In this document: positions 14,517 through 20,754 of the stretch, one piece after another
Position numbering within the stretch: position 1 is the first letter of the stretch
Layout: every line of letters starts with the position of its first letter
Source: Aquimonas sp002352135
GTDB taxonomy: Bacteria; Pseudomonadota; Gammaproteobacteria; Xanthomonadales; Xanthomonadaceae
Assembly: GCA_035440755.1 (NCBI GenBank)
Contig: DAORND010000050.1
Coordinates: forward strand, 1 to 20,754
Reading direction: 5' to 3'
Length of the DNA stretch: 20,754 bases
Translations under genes and position numbers: made by a program
Notes under the pieces: generated by a model
What the model saw: only the letters and a program-made list of their open reading frames with translations
Database searches by the model: none
What the model was told of the DNA's origin: nothing

Positions 14517-15787
14517 CGCTGGCCTGGTTGTTCGTTGCACTGATGGCAATTCTCGGCGCGCCGCTGTTCGTCTTGATTCTTGCCGTTGCGCTGCTTGGCT
14601 TTCATACCGCCGACTACGATCTGGCCATCGTCGCCGTCGAGTTCAATCGACTCGCTGGCATGCCGGGACTGGTGGCGATTCCCTTGTTCACGCTGGCTGG
14701 CTATGTGCTTAGCGAAAGTCAGGCACCGCGTCGTTTGCTGCGCGTGTCCGACGCGCTGTTGGAATGGCTACCCGGCGGTTTCGCCATTGTTGCCCTGGTC
14801 GCCAGTGCGTTGTTCACCGCGTTTACCGGTGCGTCCGGTGTGACCATCGTGGCGATGGGCGCATTGCTTTACCCCGCCTTGCGTCACGCGGGATACGACG
14901 ACCGCTTCAACCTCGGTCTGATCACCAGCAGCGGTAGCCTGGGTCTGCTGTTTGCGCCGTCGCTGCCCTTGATTCTTTACGGATTTGTTGCTGCGCAGTT
15001 GGGCACCGACCCGGCAGTGACGGTTGAGGATCTGTTTCTGGCGGGGATTCTGCCAGGGCTGCTGATGATCGGATTGTTGTCGCTGTATGCGATCTACAAA
15101 GGCCGTGGGCTGAATCGTGCTCGTCGCGCCTTTTCCTCGCGGGAAGTGCTCTCTGCCGTGCTGGATGCCCGATGGGAGCTGCCAATGCCGATTGGATTGC
15201 TGGCTGCCATCTATGGCGGGTTCCTGGCGGCCTCCGAAGCCGCCGCAGTCACCGCCGCCTACGTGATTGTGGTCACCCTTTGGATTCGTCGCGAGATGAG
15301 TTTCTCGCGTCTCGGCGAAGTGATGGCAGAAGCGGCGCGCATGGTGGGCGCCATTCTGGTCATTCTTGGTGCGGCCCTGGCCTTGTCGAACTGGCTGGTG
15401 GATCAGGAAGTTCCCACGCACCTGTTTGAGCTCATCCGTGAGCACGTTGCGAGTCCGCTGGCCTTTTTGTTGCTGTTGAACGGCTTCCTGCTGATCGTCG
15501 GCATGCTGCTGGATATCTTCGCGGCAATTGTGATCCTCGTTCCGCTGCTGGTGCCGGTTGCCATTGGCTACGGCATTCATCCGGTGCATCTGGGTATCTT
15601 GATGTTGGCCAACCTGCAGCTCGGCTATTTCACACCACCCGTCGGCATGAACCTGTTCATCGCGAGCTATCGCTTCAAAACGCCGATTGCCACACTGGTG
15701 CGCGCCAGTGTGCCGTTTTTCCTGATTCTGCTGCTGGCCGTGATGCTGATCACCTATATCCCTTGGCTGTCGCTGGTTTGGCTATGA
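14513..15787 (+). CDS. dctM: TRAP transporter large permease subunit DctM
   Basis: 424 residues, the normal size for DctM, very hydrophobic throughout with about 11-12 membrane segments. It is the Na+-coupled transport channel of the TRAP system, receiving the ligand from DctP. Recognisable blocks are GMPGLVAIPLFTLAGYVLSES near residue 45-65, ALFTAFTGASGVTIVAMGALLYPAL near 100-124, ITSSGSLGLLFAPSLPLILYG near 137-158, and NLQLGYFTPPVGMNLFIASYRF near 365-386. Each is typical of the family. It starts inside the dctQ stop codon and is the last gene of the transporter operon. The substrate cannot be predicted from this subunit. Confidence 0.95.
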   Translation: MTLAWLFVALMAILGAPLFVLILAVALLGFHTADYDLAIVAVEFNRLAGMPGLVAIPLFTLAGYVLSESQAPRRLLRVSDALLEWLPGGFAIVALVASALFTAFTGASGVTIVAMGALLYPALRHAGYDDRFNLGLITSSGSLGLLFAPSLPLILYGFVAAQLGTDPAVTVEDLFLAGILPGLLMIGLLSLYAIYKGRGLNRARRAFSSREVLSAVLDARWELPMPIGLLAAIYGGFLAASEAAAVTAAYVIVVTLWIRREMSFSRLGEVMAEAARMVGAILVILGAALALSNWLVDQEVPTHLFELIREHVASPLAFLLLLNGFLLIVGMLLDIFAAIVILVPLLVPVAIGYGIHPVHLGILMLANLQLGYFTPPVGMNLFIASYRFKTPIATLVRASVPFFLILLLAVMLITYIPWLSLVWL

Positions 15788-15797
15788 GTTGGCCAAG

Positions 15798-15812
15798 TAA
15801 CGCAGCGCGTTA
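15798..15812. terminator. Weak stem-loop after dctM
   Basis: TAACGC (15798-15803), loop AGC, GCGTTA (15807-15812): a 6-bp stem starting 10 bases after the dctM stop. There is no T-run, so it is at best a weak or Rho-assisted end of the TRAP operon. Confidence 0.3.
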
Positions 15813-15833
15813 GGTGATCTCGGCTTGACGCAG

Positions 15834-15863
15834 TGCAACGGTGGGTGTTTGCCCGGGTATAAT
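15834..15863 (+). promoter_or_regulatory. guaBA promoter with perfect TATAAT
   Basis: TATAAT at 15858-15863 is a perfect -10 box 29 bases before the guaB ATG. The -35 side is poor: TGCAAC at 15834-15839 gives an 18-base spacer, while TTGACG at 15825-15830 is too far (27 bases). GGAGG at 15882-15886 is a strong ribosome-binding site. A GC-rich stretch just after the -10 is compatible with a discriminator responding to growth rate, which is inference. Confidence 0.65.
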
Positions 15864-15892
15864 GTCGCGCTTCCCTTACGCGGAGGCACCGT

Positions 15893-17347
15893 ATGCGCAT
15901 CCAGACCGAGGCGCTGACGTTCGACGACGTTTCGCTCGTCCCTGCTCACTCCAACGTCCTGCCCAAAGACGTCCGCCTGTCCACCCGCTTGACGCGTGAC
16001 CTGCGCATCAATCTGCCGATTGTCTCGGCGGCGATGGATACCGTGACGGAAGCACGACTGGCGATTGCCATGGCGCAGTTGGGCGGCATCGGCATCCTGC
16101 ACAAGAACATGAGCGCCGCCGATCAGGCCGCGCATGTCATGCAGGTCAAGAACTTTGAAGCCGGCGTGATTCGCGAACCCTTCACCGTCGGGCCGAACAC
16201 CACCATTGGTGAAGTATTGCGCCTGACCCGGGCGCGCAACATCTCGGGCGTGCCCGTCGTGGACGGCGACCAGTTGGTCGGCATCGTCACCAGTCGCGAC
16301 ATGCGCTTCGAAAAACGTCTGGATGCGCCGGTCAGCCACATCATGACAGCCAAGGATCGTCTGGTAACGGTCGGCGAGGGCGCCAGCGACGATGAAGTGC
16401 TGCAACTCATGCATCAGCACCGCATTGAAAAGGTGCTGGTGGTCGATGAGGCATTTGCGTTGCGTGGTCTGATCACCGTCAAGGACATTCAAAAGGCACG
16501 TGACAACCCCAACGCGGCCAAGGACAGCGAAGAGCAACTGCTAGTCGGTGCGGCAGTCGGTGTGGGTGGCGATACTGAAGCACGTGTTGCGGCACTGGTG
16601 CAGGCAGGTGTCGACGTAATCGTGGTGGACACCGCGCACGGACATTCGCAGGGTGTGCTGGATCGGGTGCGCTGGGTCAAGCAGAACTTCCCCACGGTGC
16701 AAGTCATTGGCGGCAACATCGTGACGGGCGATGCCGCGCTGGCACTGCTCGATCACGGCGCCGATGCAGTGAAGGTCGGCGTCGGTCCGGGTTCCATCTG
16801 TACCACGCGCATTGTGGCCGGTGTCGGCGTGCCGCAGATCACGGCCATCGACATGGTGGCGTCGGCCCTGAAAGAGCAGATTCCGCTGATCGCCGATGGC
16901 GGTATCCGCTATTCCGGCGACATTGCCAAGGCGATTGCGGCGGGTGCCTCGACCGTCATGATCGGCGGACTGTTTGCGGGTACCGAAGAAAGTCCCGGTG
17001 AAACCGAGCTGTTCCAAGGTCGCAGTTACAAGAGCTATCGCGGCATGGGCTCACTTGGGGCGATGGAGCAAGGCAGCAAGGATCGTTATTTCCAGGATGC
17101 GTCCGACGCGGACAAGCTGGTGCCGGAAGGAATTGAAGGGCGCGTGCCGTATCGTGGCTCGGTGCGCAACATCATTCATCAGTTGGCTGGCGGATTGCGT
17201 GCCTCAATGGGTTACGTCGGCTGCGCCAGCATCGATGAAATGCGCAGCAAGCCGAGCTTTGTGCGCGTTACCAATGCCGGCACGCGCGAAGCCCACGTCC
17301 ACGACGTGCAGATCACCAAGGAGCCGCCGAACTACCGCGCGAGCTGA
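15893..17347 (+). CDS. guaB: Inosine-5'-monophosphate dehydrogenase
   Basis: 484 residues. GuaB oxidises IMP to XMP with NAD, the rate-limiting step towards GMP, in the cytoplasm. The barrel starts LTFDDVSLVPAHSNVLPKDV. Two CBS domains occupy about residues 90-205 (GVIREPFTVGP... and VSHIMTAKDRLVTV...), the usual regulatory insert. The catalytic loop is GVGPGSICTTR with nucleophile Cys303, followed by VAGVGVPQ. The flap region (RGMGSLGAM..., then GRVPYRGSV) and C-terminal potassium-site region are intact. Its length is normal. The ATG at 15893 is supported by GGAGG seven bases before it. guaA follows after 72 bases on the same strand, making the standard guaBA operon. Confidence 0.97.
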   Translation: MRIQTEALTFDDVSLVPAHSNVLPKDVRLSTRLTRDLRINLPIVSAAMDTVTEARLAIAMAQLGGIGILHKNMSAADQAAHVMQVKNFEAGVIREPFTVGPNTTIGEVLRLTRARNISGVPVVDGDQLVGIVTSRDMRFEKRLDAPVSHIMTAKDRLVTVGEGASDDEVLQLMHQHRIEKVLVVDEAFALRGLITVKDIQKARDNPNAAKDSEEQLLVGAAVGVGGDTEARVAALVQAGVDVIVVDTAHGHSQGVLDRVRWVKQNFPTVQVIGGNIVTGDAALALLDHGADAVKVGVGPGSICTTRIVAGVGVPQITAIDMVASALKEQIPLIADGGIRYSGDIAKAIAAGASTVMIGGLFAGTEESPGETELFQGRSYKSYRGMGSLGAMEQGSKDRYFQDASDADKLVPEGIEGRVPYRGSVRNIIHQLAGGLRASMGYVGCASIDEMRSKPSFVRVTNAGTREAHVHDVQITKEPPNYRAS

Positions 17348-17362
17348 GTTCCACCATGCCCG

Positions 17363-17385
17363 TGCCCGCGTTCGTTGCGCGGGCA
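17363..17385. other. Stem-loop between guaB and guaA
   Basis: TGCCCGCG (17363-17370) pairs perfectly with CGCGGGCA (17378-17385) around a 7-base loop TTCGTTG. It lies 16 bases after the guaB stop and 35 bases before the guaA ATG. It has no T-run. It could act as an attenuator, pause or mRNA stability element tuning guaA against guaB. Confidence 0.5.
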
Positions 17386-17419
17386 TGATGCCCACCTCCC
17401 CGCAATGCAGCGAGCGACC

Positions 17420-18988
17420 ATGTCCAACCTTCACAGTGACAAGATCCTGATCCTCGACTTCGGCGCGCAATACACCCAGTTGATTGCTCGCCGTATTCGC
17501 GAGTTTGGCGTGTACTGCGAGATATGGGCCTGGGATCACGATCCTGCCGAGATCGCGGCATGGGGCGCCAAAGGCATCATCCTCTCCGGCGGCCCGGAAT
17601 CGACGACTGAAGTTGATTCTCCGCGGGCACCTCAAGCCGTGTTCGATGCCGGTGTGCCGATTCTCGGCATCTGCTATGGCATGCAGACCATGGCCAAGCA
17701 GCTGGGCGGCGACACGGAGGCGGCGGATCAACGCGAGTTCGGCCATGCCCAAGTTGCCATCGTGGCCGAAGATCGTCTGTTGCATGGCTTGAGCGACCAC
17801 GACGGCATGATGGCGCATCTGGACGTCTGGATGAGTCACGGCGATCACGTGTCCGTGGTGCCCAACGGTTTCACCGTGACCGCCGTCACCGACCGTATTC
17901 CGATTGCCGCGTTCGCGGACGATCAACGCCGCTGGTATGGCGTGCAGTTCCACCCCGAAGTCACCCACACCCGCCAGGGCGGCGCGCTGTTACGTCGATT
18001 TGTGGTGGACATCTGTGGTTGCGACACCCTGTGGACCGCCAGCAATATCATCGACGACCAGATCGCGCGCGTACGCGAGCAGGTCGGCCAGGATGAGGTC
18101 ATCCTGGGATTGTCCGGCGGCGTCGATTCGTCGGTGGTTGCCGCACTGCTGCACAAGGCCATCGGCACGCAATTGACCTGCGTCTTTGTCGATACCGGCC
18201 TGCTGCGCTGGCAGGAAGGCGATCAGGTCATGGCGATGTTCGCCCAGCACATGGGCGTCAAAGTCATTCGCGTCAACGCCGCGCAGCGCTATTTCAGTGC
18301 CCTGCAAGGCATCAGCGATCCCGAGGCCAAGCGCAAGACCATCGGCAACCTGTTCGTCGAAATCTTCGAGGAAGAGTCCAGCAAACTCGCGAATGCCAAG
18401 TGGCTGGCCCAGGGAACCATCTATCCCGACGTCATCGAATCGGCGGGCAGCAAGACCGGCAAGGCGCACGTCATCAAGAGCCATCACAACGTCGGTGGAC
18501 TGCCCGAGCACATGAAACTCGGCCTGGTCGAACCACTGCGTGAACTGTTCAAGGATGAAGTGCGGCGTCTTGGCGTGGAACTCGGCCTGCCGCGCGAAAT
18601 GGTGTATCGCCACCCATTTCCCGGCCCCGGCCTTGGGGTGCGCATTCTGGGCGAAGTCAAACCCGAATTTGCCGAACTGCTGGCCAAGGCCGATGCTATC
18701 TTCATCGACGAACTGCGCCAATCGGGCTGGTACGACAAGACCAGCCAGGCCTTTGCCGTCTTTCTACCGGTGAAATCCGTCGGTGTCGTCGGCGATGCCC
18801 GCGCCTACGAATGGGTGATCGCACTGCGCGCCGTCGAGACCATCGACTTCATGACTGCGCATTGGGCGCATCTGCCCTACGAACTGCTGGGCAAAGTGTC
18901 CAACCGCATCATCAACGAACTGCGCGGCATCAGTCGTGTCGTTTACGACATCAGCGGAAAGCCACCGGCGACGATCGAGTGGGAGTGA
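17420..18988 (+). CDS. guaA: GMP synthase (glutamine-hydrolysing)
   Basis: 522 residues. GuaA aminates XMP to GMP using ATP and glutamine. The N-terminal class I glutamine amidotransferase has DFGAQYTQLIARR, the nucleophile Cys85 in GICYGMQTM, and the His178/Glu180 partners in GVQFHPEVTHT. The ATP-pyrophosphatase domain has the P-loop LSGGVDSS (231-238). The dimerisation domain carries RHPFPGPGLGVRILGE (RHPFPGPG-type motif) and the universal C-terminus ends PPATIEWE. ATG 17420 gives the normal start; in-frame ATGs at 17405 and 17375 would add residues not usual for the family. The gene is complete, even though its 3' end appears to be the insertion site of the downstream integrase island. Confidence 0.97.
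   Translation: MSNLHSDKILILDFGAQYTQLIARRIREFGVYCEIWAWDHDPAEIAAWGAKGIILSGGPESTTEVDSPRAPQAVFDAGVPILGICYGMQTMAKQLGGDTEAADQREFGHAQVAIVAEDRLLHGLSDHDGMMAHLDVWMSHGDHVSVVPNGFTVTAVTDRIPIAAFADDQRRWYGVQFHPEVTHTRQGGALLRRFVVDICGCDTLWTASNIIDDQIARVREQVGQDEVILGLSGGVDSSVVAALLHKAIGTQLTCVFVDTGLLRWQEGDQVMAMFAQHMGVKVIRVNAAQRYFSALQGISDPEAKRKTIGNLFVEIFEEESSKLANAKWLAQGTIYPDVIESAGSKTGKAHVIKSHHNVGGLPEHMKLGLVEPLRELFKDEVRRLGVELGLPREMVYRHPFPGPGLGVRILGEVKPEFAELLAKADAIFIDELRQSGWYDKTSQAFAVFLPVKSVGVVGDARAYEWVIALRAVETIDFMTAHWAHLPYELLGKVSNRIINELRGISRVVYDISGKPPATIEWE
18960..18988 (+). other. Putative attL: 3' end of guaA
   Basis: The last codons of guaA, for PPATIEWE and the stop, are highly conserved at DNA level and are a documented site-specific integration target for islands. 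A tyrosine integrase starts 300 bases downstream. The exact core and its second copy (attR) cannot be seen because the island runs off the right edge. The boundary given is approximate. Confidence 0.5.
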
Positions 18989-19006
18989 GTTGACGCCCTT
19001 CGAGGA

Positions 19007-19085
19007 CTATCGCTAGCTATCGAAAAACTGTCATAACGTGTTGATATAGAAAGGAATACGTCGCGACAGCTATCGGTGGCTATCG
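19007..19085 (+). repeat. Phased CTATCG repeats between guaA and the integrase
   Basis: CTATCG occurs at 19007, 19017, 19070 and 19080. The copies form two pairs with the same layout, CTATCG-N4-CTATCG (period 10), and the pairs are exactly 63 bases apart. All are in the same orientation. This is the layout expected of protein-binding sites on one face of the helix, such as integrase arm sites or excisionase sites. The intervening bases are AT-rich. This stretch holds no credible gene. Confidence 0.65.
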
Positions 19086-19170
19086 CCGGCCAGCGGAACA
19101 GGTTGGCGGTGAAACTGGCGGTAAGAATCGGAGGCCGGATTAAGACCCTCCCGTTCACTATTCAGACCCA

Positions 19171-19268
19171 AACCGTCTTTGACGGTAAAAGTCTTCTCGG
19201 GAAAGCTGGTTTTATGCGGCTTTCCGAGCATCAGCAGGTCTCCTGGCCCCTGACGGTAAAAGCCGTCA
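19171..19268. repeat. Structured leader of the integrase: three hairpins and an 11-bp direct repeat
   Basis: GACGGTAAAAG occurs at 19181-19191 and again at 19252-19262. Each copy forms part of a small hairpin: ACCGTC (19172-19177)/GACGGT (19181-19186), and TGACGG (19251-19256)/CCGTCA (19263-19268). Between them CTCGG(G)AAAGC (19196-19206) pairs with GCTTTCCGAG (19219-19228), ten pairs with one bulged G. A second short repeat, TGGCGGT, occurs at 19104 and 19116. This non-coding leader precedes the integrase ribosome-binding site; role unknown (arm sites or post-transcriptional control). Confidence 0.6.
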
Positions 19269-19288
19269 CGAACCGGAGGAAAACCTCG

Positions 19289-20545
19289 ATGCTCACCGAC
19301 ACTGCACTGCGCAATCTCAAGCCTAAGTCCAAGACTTACAAGGCTTTTGACCGCGACGGAATGTACGTGACGGTATCGCCTGTCGGTACCGTCACCTTCC
19401 GCTACGATTACCGTCTCAACGGACGCCGGGAGACGTTGACCATCGGCCGCTATGGGCCAGCCGGCGTCTCGCTGGCCTTGGCCCGCGAAAAGCTGATCGA
19501 CGCCAAGAAGGCCGTCGCCCTGGGCAAGTCCCCTGCGCTGGAGAAGCAGCGCGAGAAGCGCCGTTTGACCGCCGCCAAGACCTTTGGCGAAGTGACCGAG
19601 AAATGGCTGGCCGGCGCCAGAATGGCCGACAGCACCAAGGCGATGCGCAAGAGCATCGTCGATCGAGACATCCTGCCGGCCTTTCAGAACCGGCAGCTCA
19701 ACGAAATCACCGCCGATGATCTGCGCGCCCTCTGCAACAAGGTGAAGGCGCGCGGTGCGCCCGCGACCGCGGTACACGTCCGCGACATCGTGAAACAAGT
19801 CTATGCCTTCGCCATCCTGCATGGTGAGAAGGTGGACAACCCGGCCGAGGATGTGGGTGCTGCGTCGATTGCGACTTTCGTGCCGAAGGATCGCGCCTTG
19901 TCACCGCTGGAGATTCGCCTGATGGCGCGGCAGATGGAATCGGTGGCGACCTATCCGACGATCCGGCTGGCGCTGCGCATGATCCTGTTGACGCTGGTGC
20001 GCAAGAGTGAGCTGATCCAAGCCACTTGGGATGAGGTCGATTTCGAGAACGCGACCTGGACGATCCCCAAGCAGCGGATGAAGGGGCGCAACCCGCATGT
20101 GGTCTATCTCTCGCGCCAGGCGCTCGACATCTTCGTAGCTCTGCACACCTGCGCTGCCGGCTCGAAGTTCGTACTTCCGTCGCGCTACGACGCCGACCGC
20201 TGCATGTCGAACGCGACCTTGAATCGGGTCACGCAGATCGTCGCGAAGCGGGCGAAAGCTGCAGGCCTGCCCTTGGAGCCGTTCACCGTCCACGATCTGC
20301 GCCGTACCGGCTCGACGCTGTTGAACGAAATCGGCTTCAACCGCGATTGGATCGAGAAGTGCCTGGCGCATGAGGACGGGCGTTCCTCGCGCTCGATCTA
20401 CAACAAGGCTGAGTACGCCGAGCAACGGCGCCACATGCTGCAAGAGTGGGCCAATATGGTTGATGCCTGGATCGATGGTCAGACCTACGTGCCGAAGTTG
20501 ATGCCGGAGAACGTGGTGGTGCCGACGTTGAGGGCAACAGCCTGA
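19289..20545 (+). CDS. P4-type tyrosine recombinase (genomic-island integrase)
   Basis: 418 residues. It should catalyse site-specific insertion and excision of the island whose end lies here. The N-terminal arm-DNA-binding domain (DUF4102 type, about residues 1-90) holds MLTDTALRNLKPKSKTYKAFD, RDGMYVTVSP and TLTIGRYGPAGVSLALAREK. A core-binding SAM-like domain spans about 98-190. The catalytic domain has the full active-site set: Arg238 (LVRKSEL), Lys265 (MKGRNPH), His335 and Arg338 (HDLRRTGST), His361 (LAHED) and the nucleophile Tyr371 (SIYNK). The protein therefore looks active. ATG 19289 has GGAGGA at 19275-19280; the frame is open back to 19076, but that extension covers repeats and hairpins. 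It reads away from guaA, as expected of an integrase next to its attL. Confidence 0.94.
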   Translation: MLTDTALRNLKPKSKTYKAFDRDGMYVTVSPVGTVTFRYDYRLNGRRETLTIGRYGPAGVSLALAREKLIDAKKAVALGKSPALEKQREKRRLTAAKTFGEVTEKWLAGARMADSTKAMRKSIVDRDILPAFQNRQLNEITADDLRALCNKVKARGAPATAVHVRDIVKQVYAFAILHGEKVDNPAEDVGAASIATFVPKDRALSPLEIRLMARQMESVATYPTIRLALRMILLTLVRKSELIQATWDEVDFENATWTIPKQRMKGRNPHVVYLSRQALDIFVALHTCAAGSKFVLPSRYDADRCMSNATLNRVTQIVAKRAKAAGLPLEPFTVHDLRRTGSTLLNEIGFNRDWIEKCLAHEDGRSSRSIYNKAEYAEQRRHMLQEWANMVDAWIDGQTYVPKLMPENVVVPTLRATA

Positions 20546-20551
20546 AATAGC

Positions 20552-20579
20552 GGCTAGGTTGTCACTTGACAACCTAGCC
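20552..20579. promoter_or_regulatory. 12-bp inverted repeat containing a -35 box
   Basis: GGCTAGGTTGTC (20552-20563) pairs perfectly with GACAACCTAGCC (20568-20579) around ACTT. The right arm contains TTGACA (20567-20572), a perfect -35, and CATACT (20589-20594) is a fair -10 with a 16-base spacer. A small gene starts at 20606. A dimeric repressor bound here would block the promoter. With no T-run after it, an integrase terminator is less likely, though the hairpin lies just six bases past the integrase stop. Confidence 0.6.
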
Positions 20580-20605
20580 AATCATCCCCATACTGGAGAT
20601 CACTG

Positions 20606-20710
20606 ATGGCTCGTTCCCCTCATCCGAAGAAAGAGGTCGAGGAAGCTCTCAGGCACGCCGAAGGGCAGGGCTGGCGCGTCGACGTCGGCGGCAACCACGC
20701 TCCTGATTAG
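20606..20710 (+). pseudogene. Truncated small protein, N-terminus of a HicA-like/mobile-element family
   Basis: 34 codons, from ATG 20606 to TAG 20708-20710, with GGAG seven bases before the ATG. The sequence MARSPHPKKEVEEALRHAEG followed by QGWRVDVGGNHA resembles, from memory, the first 32 residues of a family of about 80-residue proteins found on mobile elements. In full members the GGSHA block continues into WG..YCPYN and a cysteine-rich CRCGEFC stretch. Here the frame leaves the family after GGNHA and stops three codons later, so the conserved C-terminal part is absent. GGxHA is reminiscent of the catalytic histidine region of HicA toxins; a toxin role is not proven. It may be a remnant, or an unrelated short gene. 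Confidence 0.5.
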
Positions 20711-20739
20711 CGCGATCCGTCAGCCAGACAGGAAGGGAT

Positions 20740-20752
20740 GGCGCGGAGCGCC
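20740..20752. terminator. Possible terminator stem at the right edge
   Basis: GGCGC (20740-20744), loop GGA, GCGCC (20748-20752), followed by TT where the window ends. A T-run cannot be confirmed. It lies 30 bases after the truncated small gene. Confidence 0.25.
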
Positions 20753-20754
20753 TT

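Noticed and set aside
19076..19288. 71-residue N-terminal extension of the integrase
   Set aside because: The stretch consists of repeats and hairpins, and the family N-terminus (MLTDTALRNLKP) begins at ATG 19289 after GGAGGA.
19070..19822. 250-codon open frame on the minus strand across the integrase start
   Set aside because: It is antisense to an integrase with a full active site and shows no recognisable motif; typical shadow frame in GC-rich DNA.

Overview
The window looks like a chromosomal stretch of a gammaproteobacterium, most likely of the Xanthomonadales/Lysobacterales. The DNA is GC-rich and the genes are tightly packed. The gene set is ndk-rlmN-pilF-rodZ-yfgM-bamB-der, moeA with a rhodanese-MoeB fusion, folD, a TRAP transporter and guaBA. 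The taxonomic placement is an inference from gene content and sequence feel, not from a marker gene. Sixteen intact protein genes, one edge-truncated gene and one truncated small reading frame can be supported. I see no rRNA, tRNA or CRISPR array.

Layout. (1) 1-1620, minus strand: a PsrA-like TetR regulator is followed by the N-terminal part of a FadN-type 3-hydroxyacyl-CoA dehydrogenase, which runs off the left edge. A sequence matching the published PsrA operator lies just upstream of the regulator, so this looks like an autoregulated fatty-acid oxidation operon. (2) 1621-8602, plus strand: ndk, rlmN, pilF, rodZ, yfgM, bamB and der. Several of these genes overlap or abut. This is the conserved gammaproteobacterial cluster, but the ispG-hisS pair found between rodZ and yfgM in E. 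coli and Pseudomonas is missing. (3) 8709-11125: moeA overlaps a MoeB-like activating enzyme that carries an N-terminal rhodanese domain (molybdenum cofactor synthesis). (4) 11205-12071: folD. (5) 12186-15787: a complete TRAP transporter, with a TatT-like lipoprotein, DctP, DctQ and DctM. This is a TPAT-type TRAP system. (6) 15893-18988: guaB and guaA, the two-step IMP-to-GMP pathway, with a perfect TATAAT box before guaB.

(7) 18989-20754: the left end of an apparent genomic island inserted at the 3' end of guaA, a known integration hotspot. Immediately after the guaA stop there is a 300-bp non-coding stretch with phased CTATCG repeats and several stem-loops. A P4-type tyrosine integrase follows, reading away from guaA. 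After it come a long palindrome containing a -35 box and a 34-codon remnant of a small protein family.

Most of the window is ordinary core genome. The parts most worth a second look are the island junction with its phased repeats, the palindrome-controlled truncated gene, the PsrA-type operator, and the TRAP binding protein that lacks the usual ligand-binding arginine.
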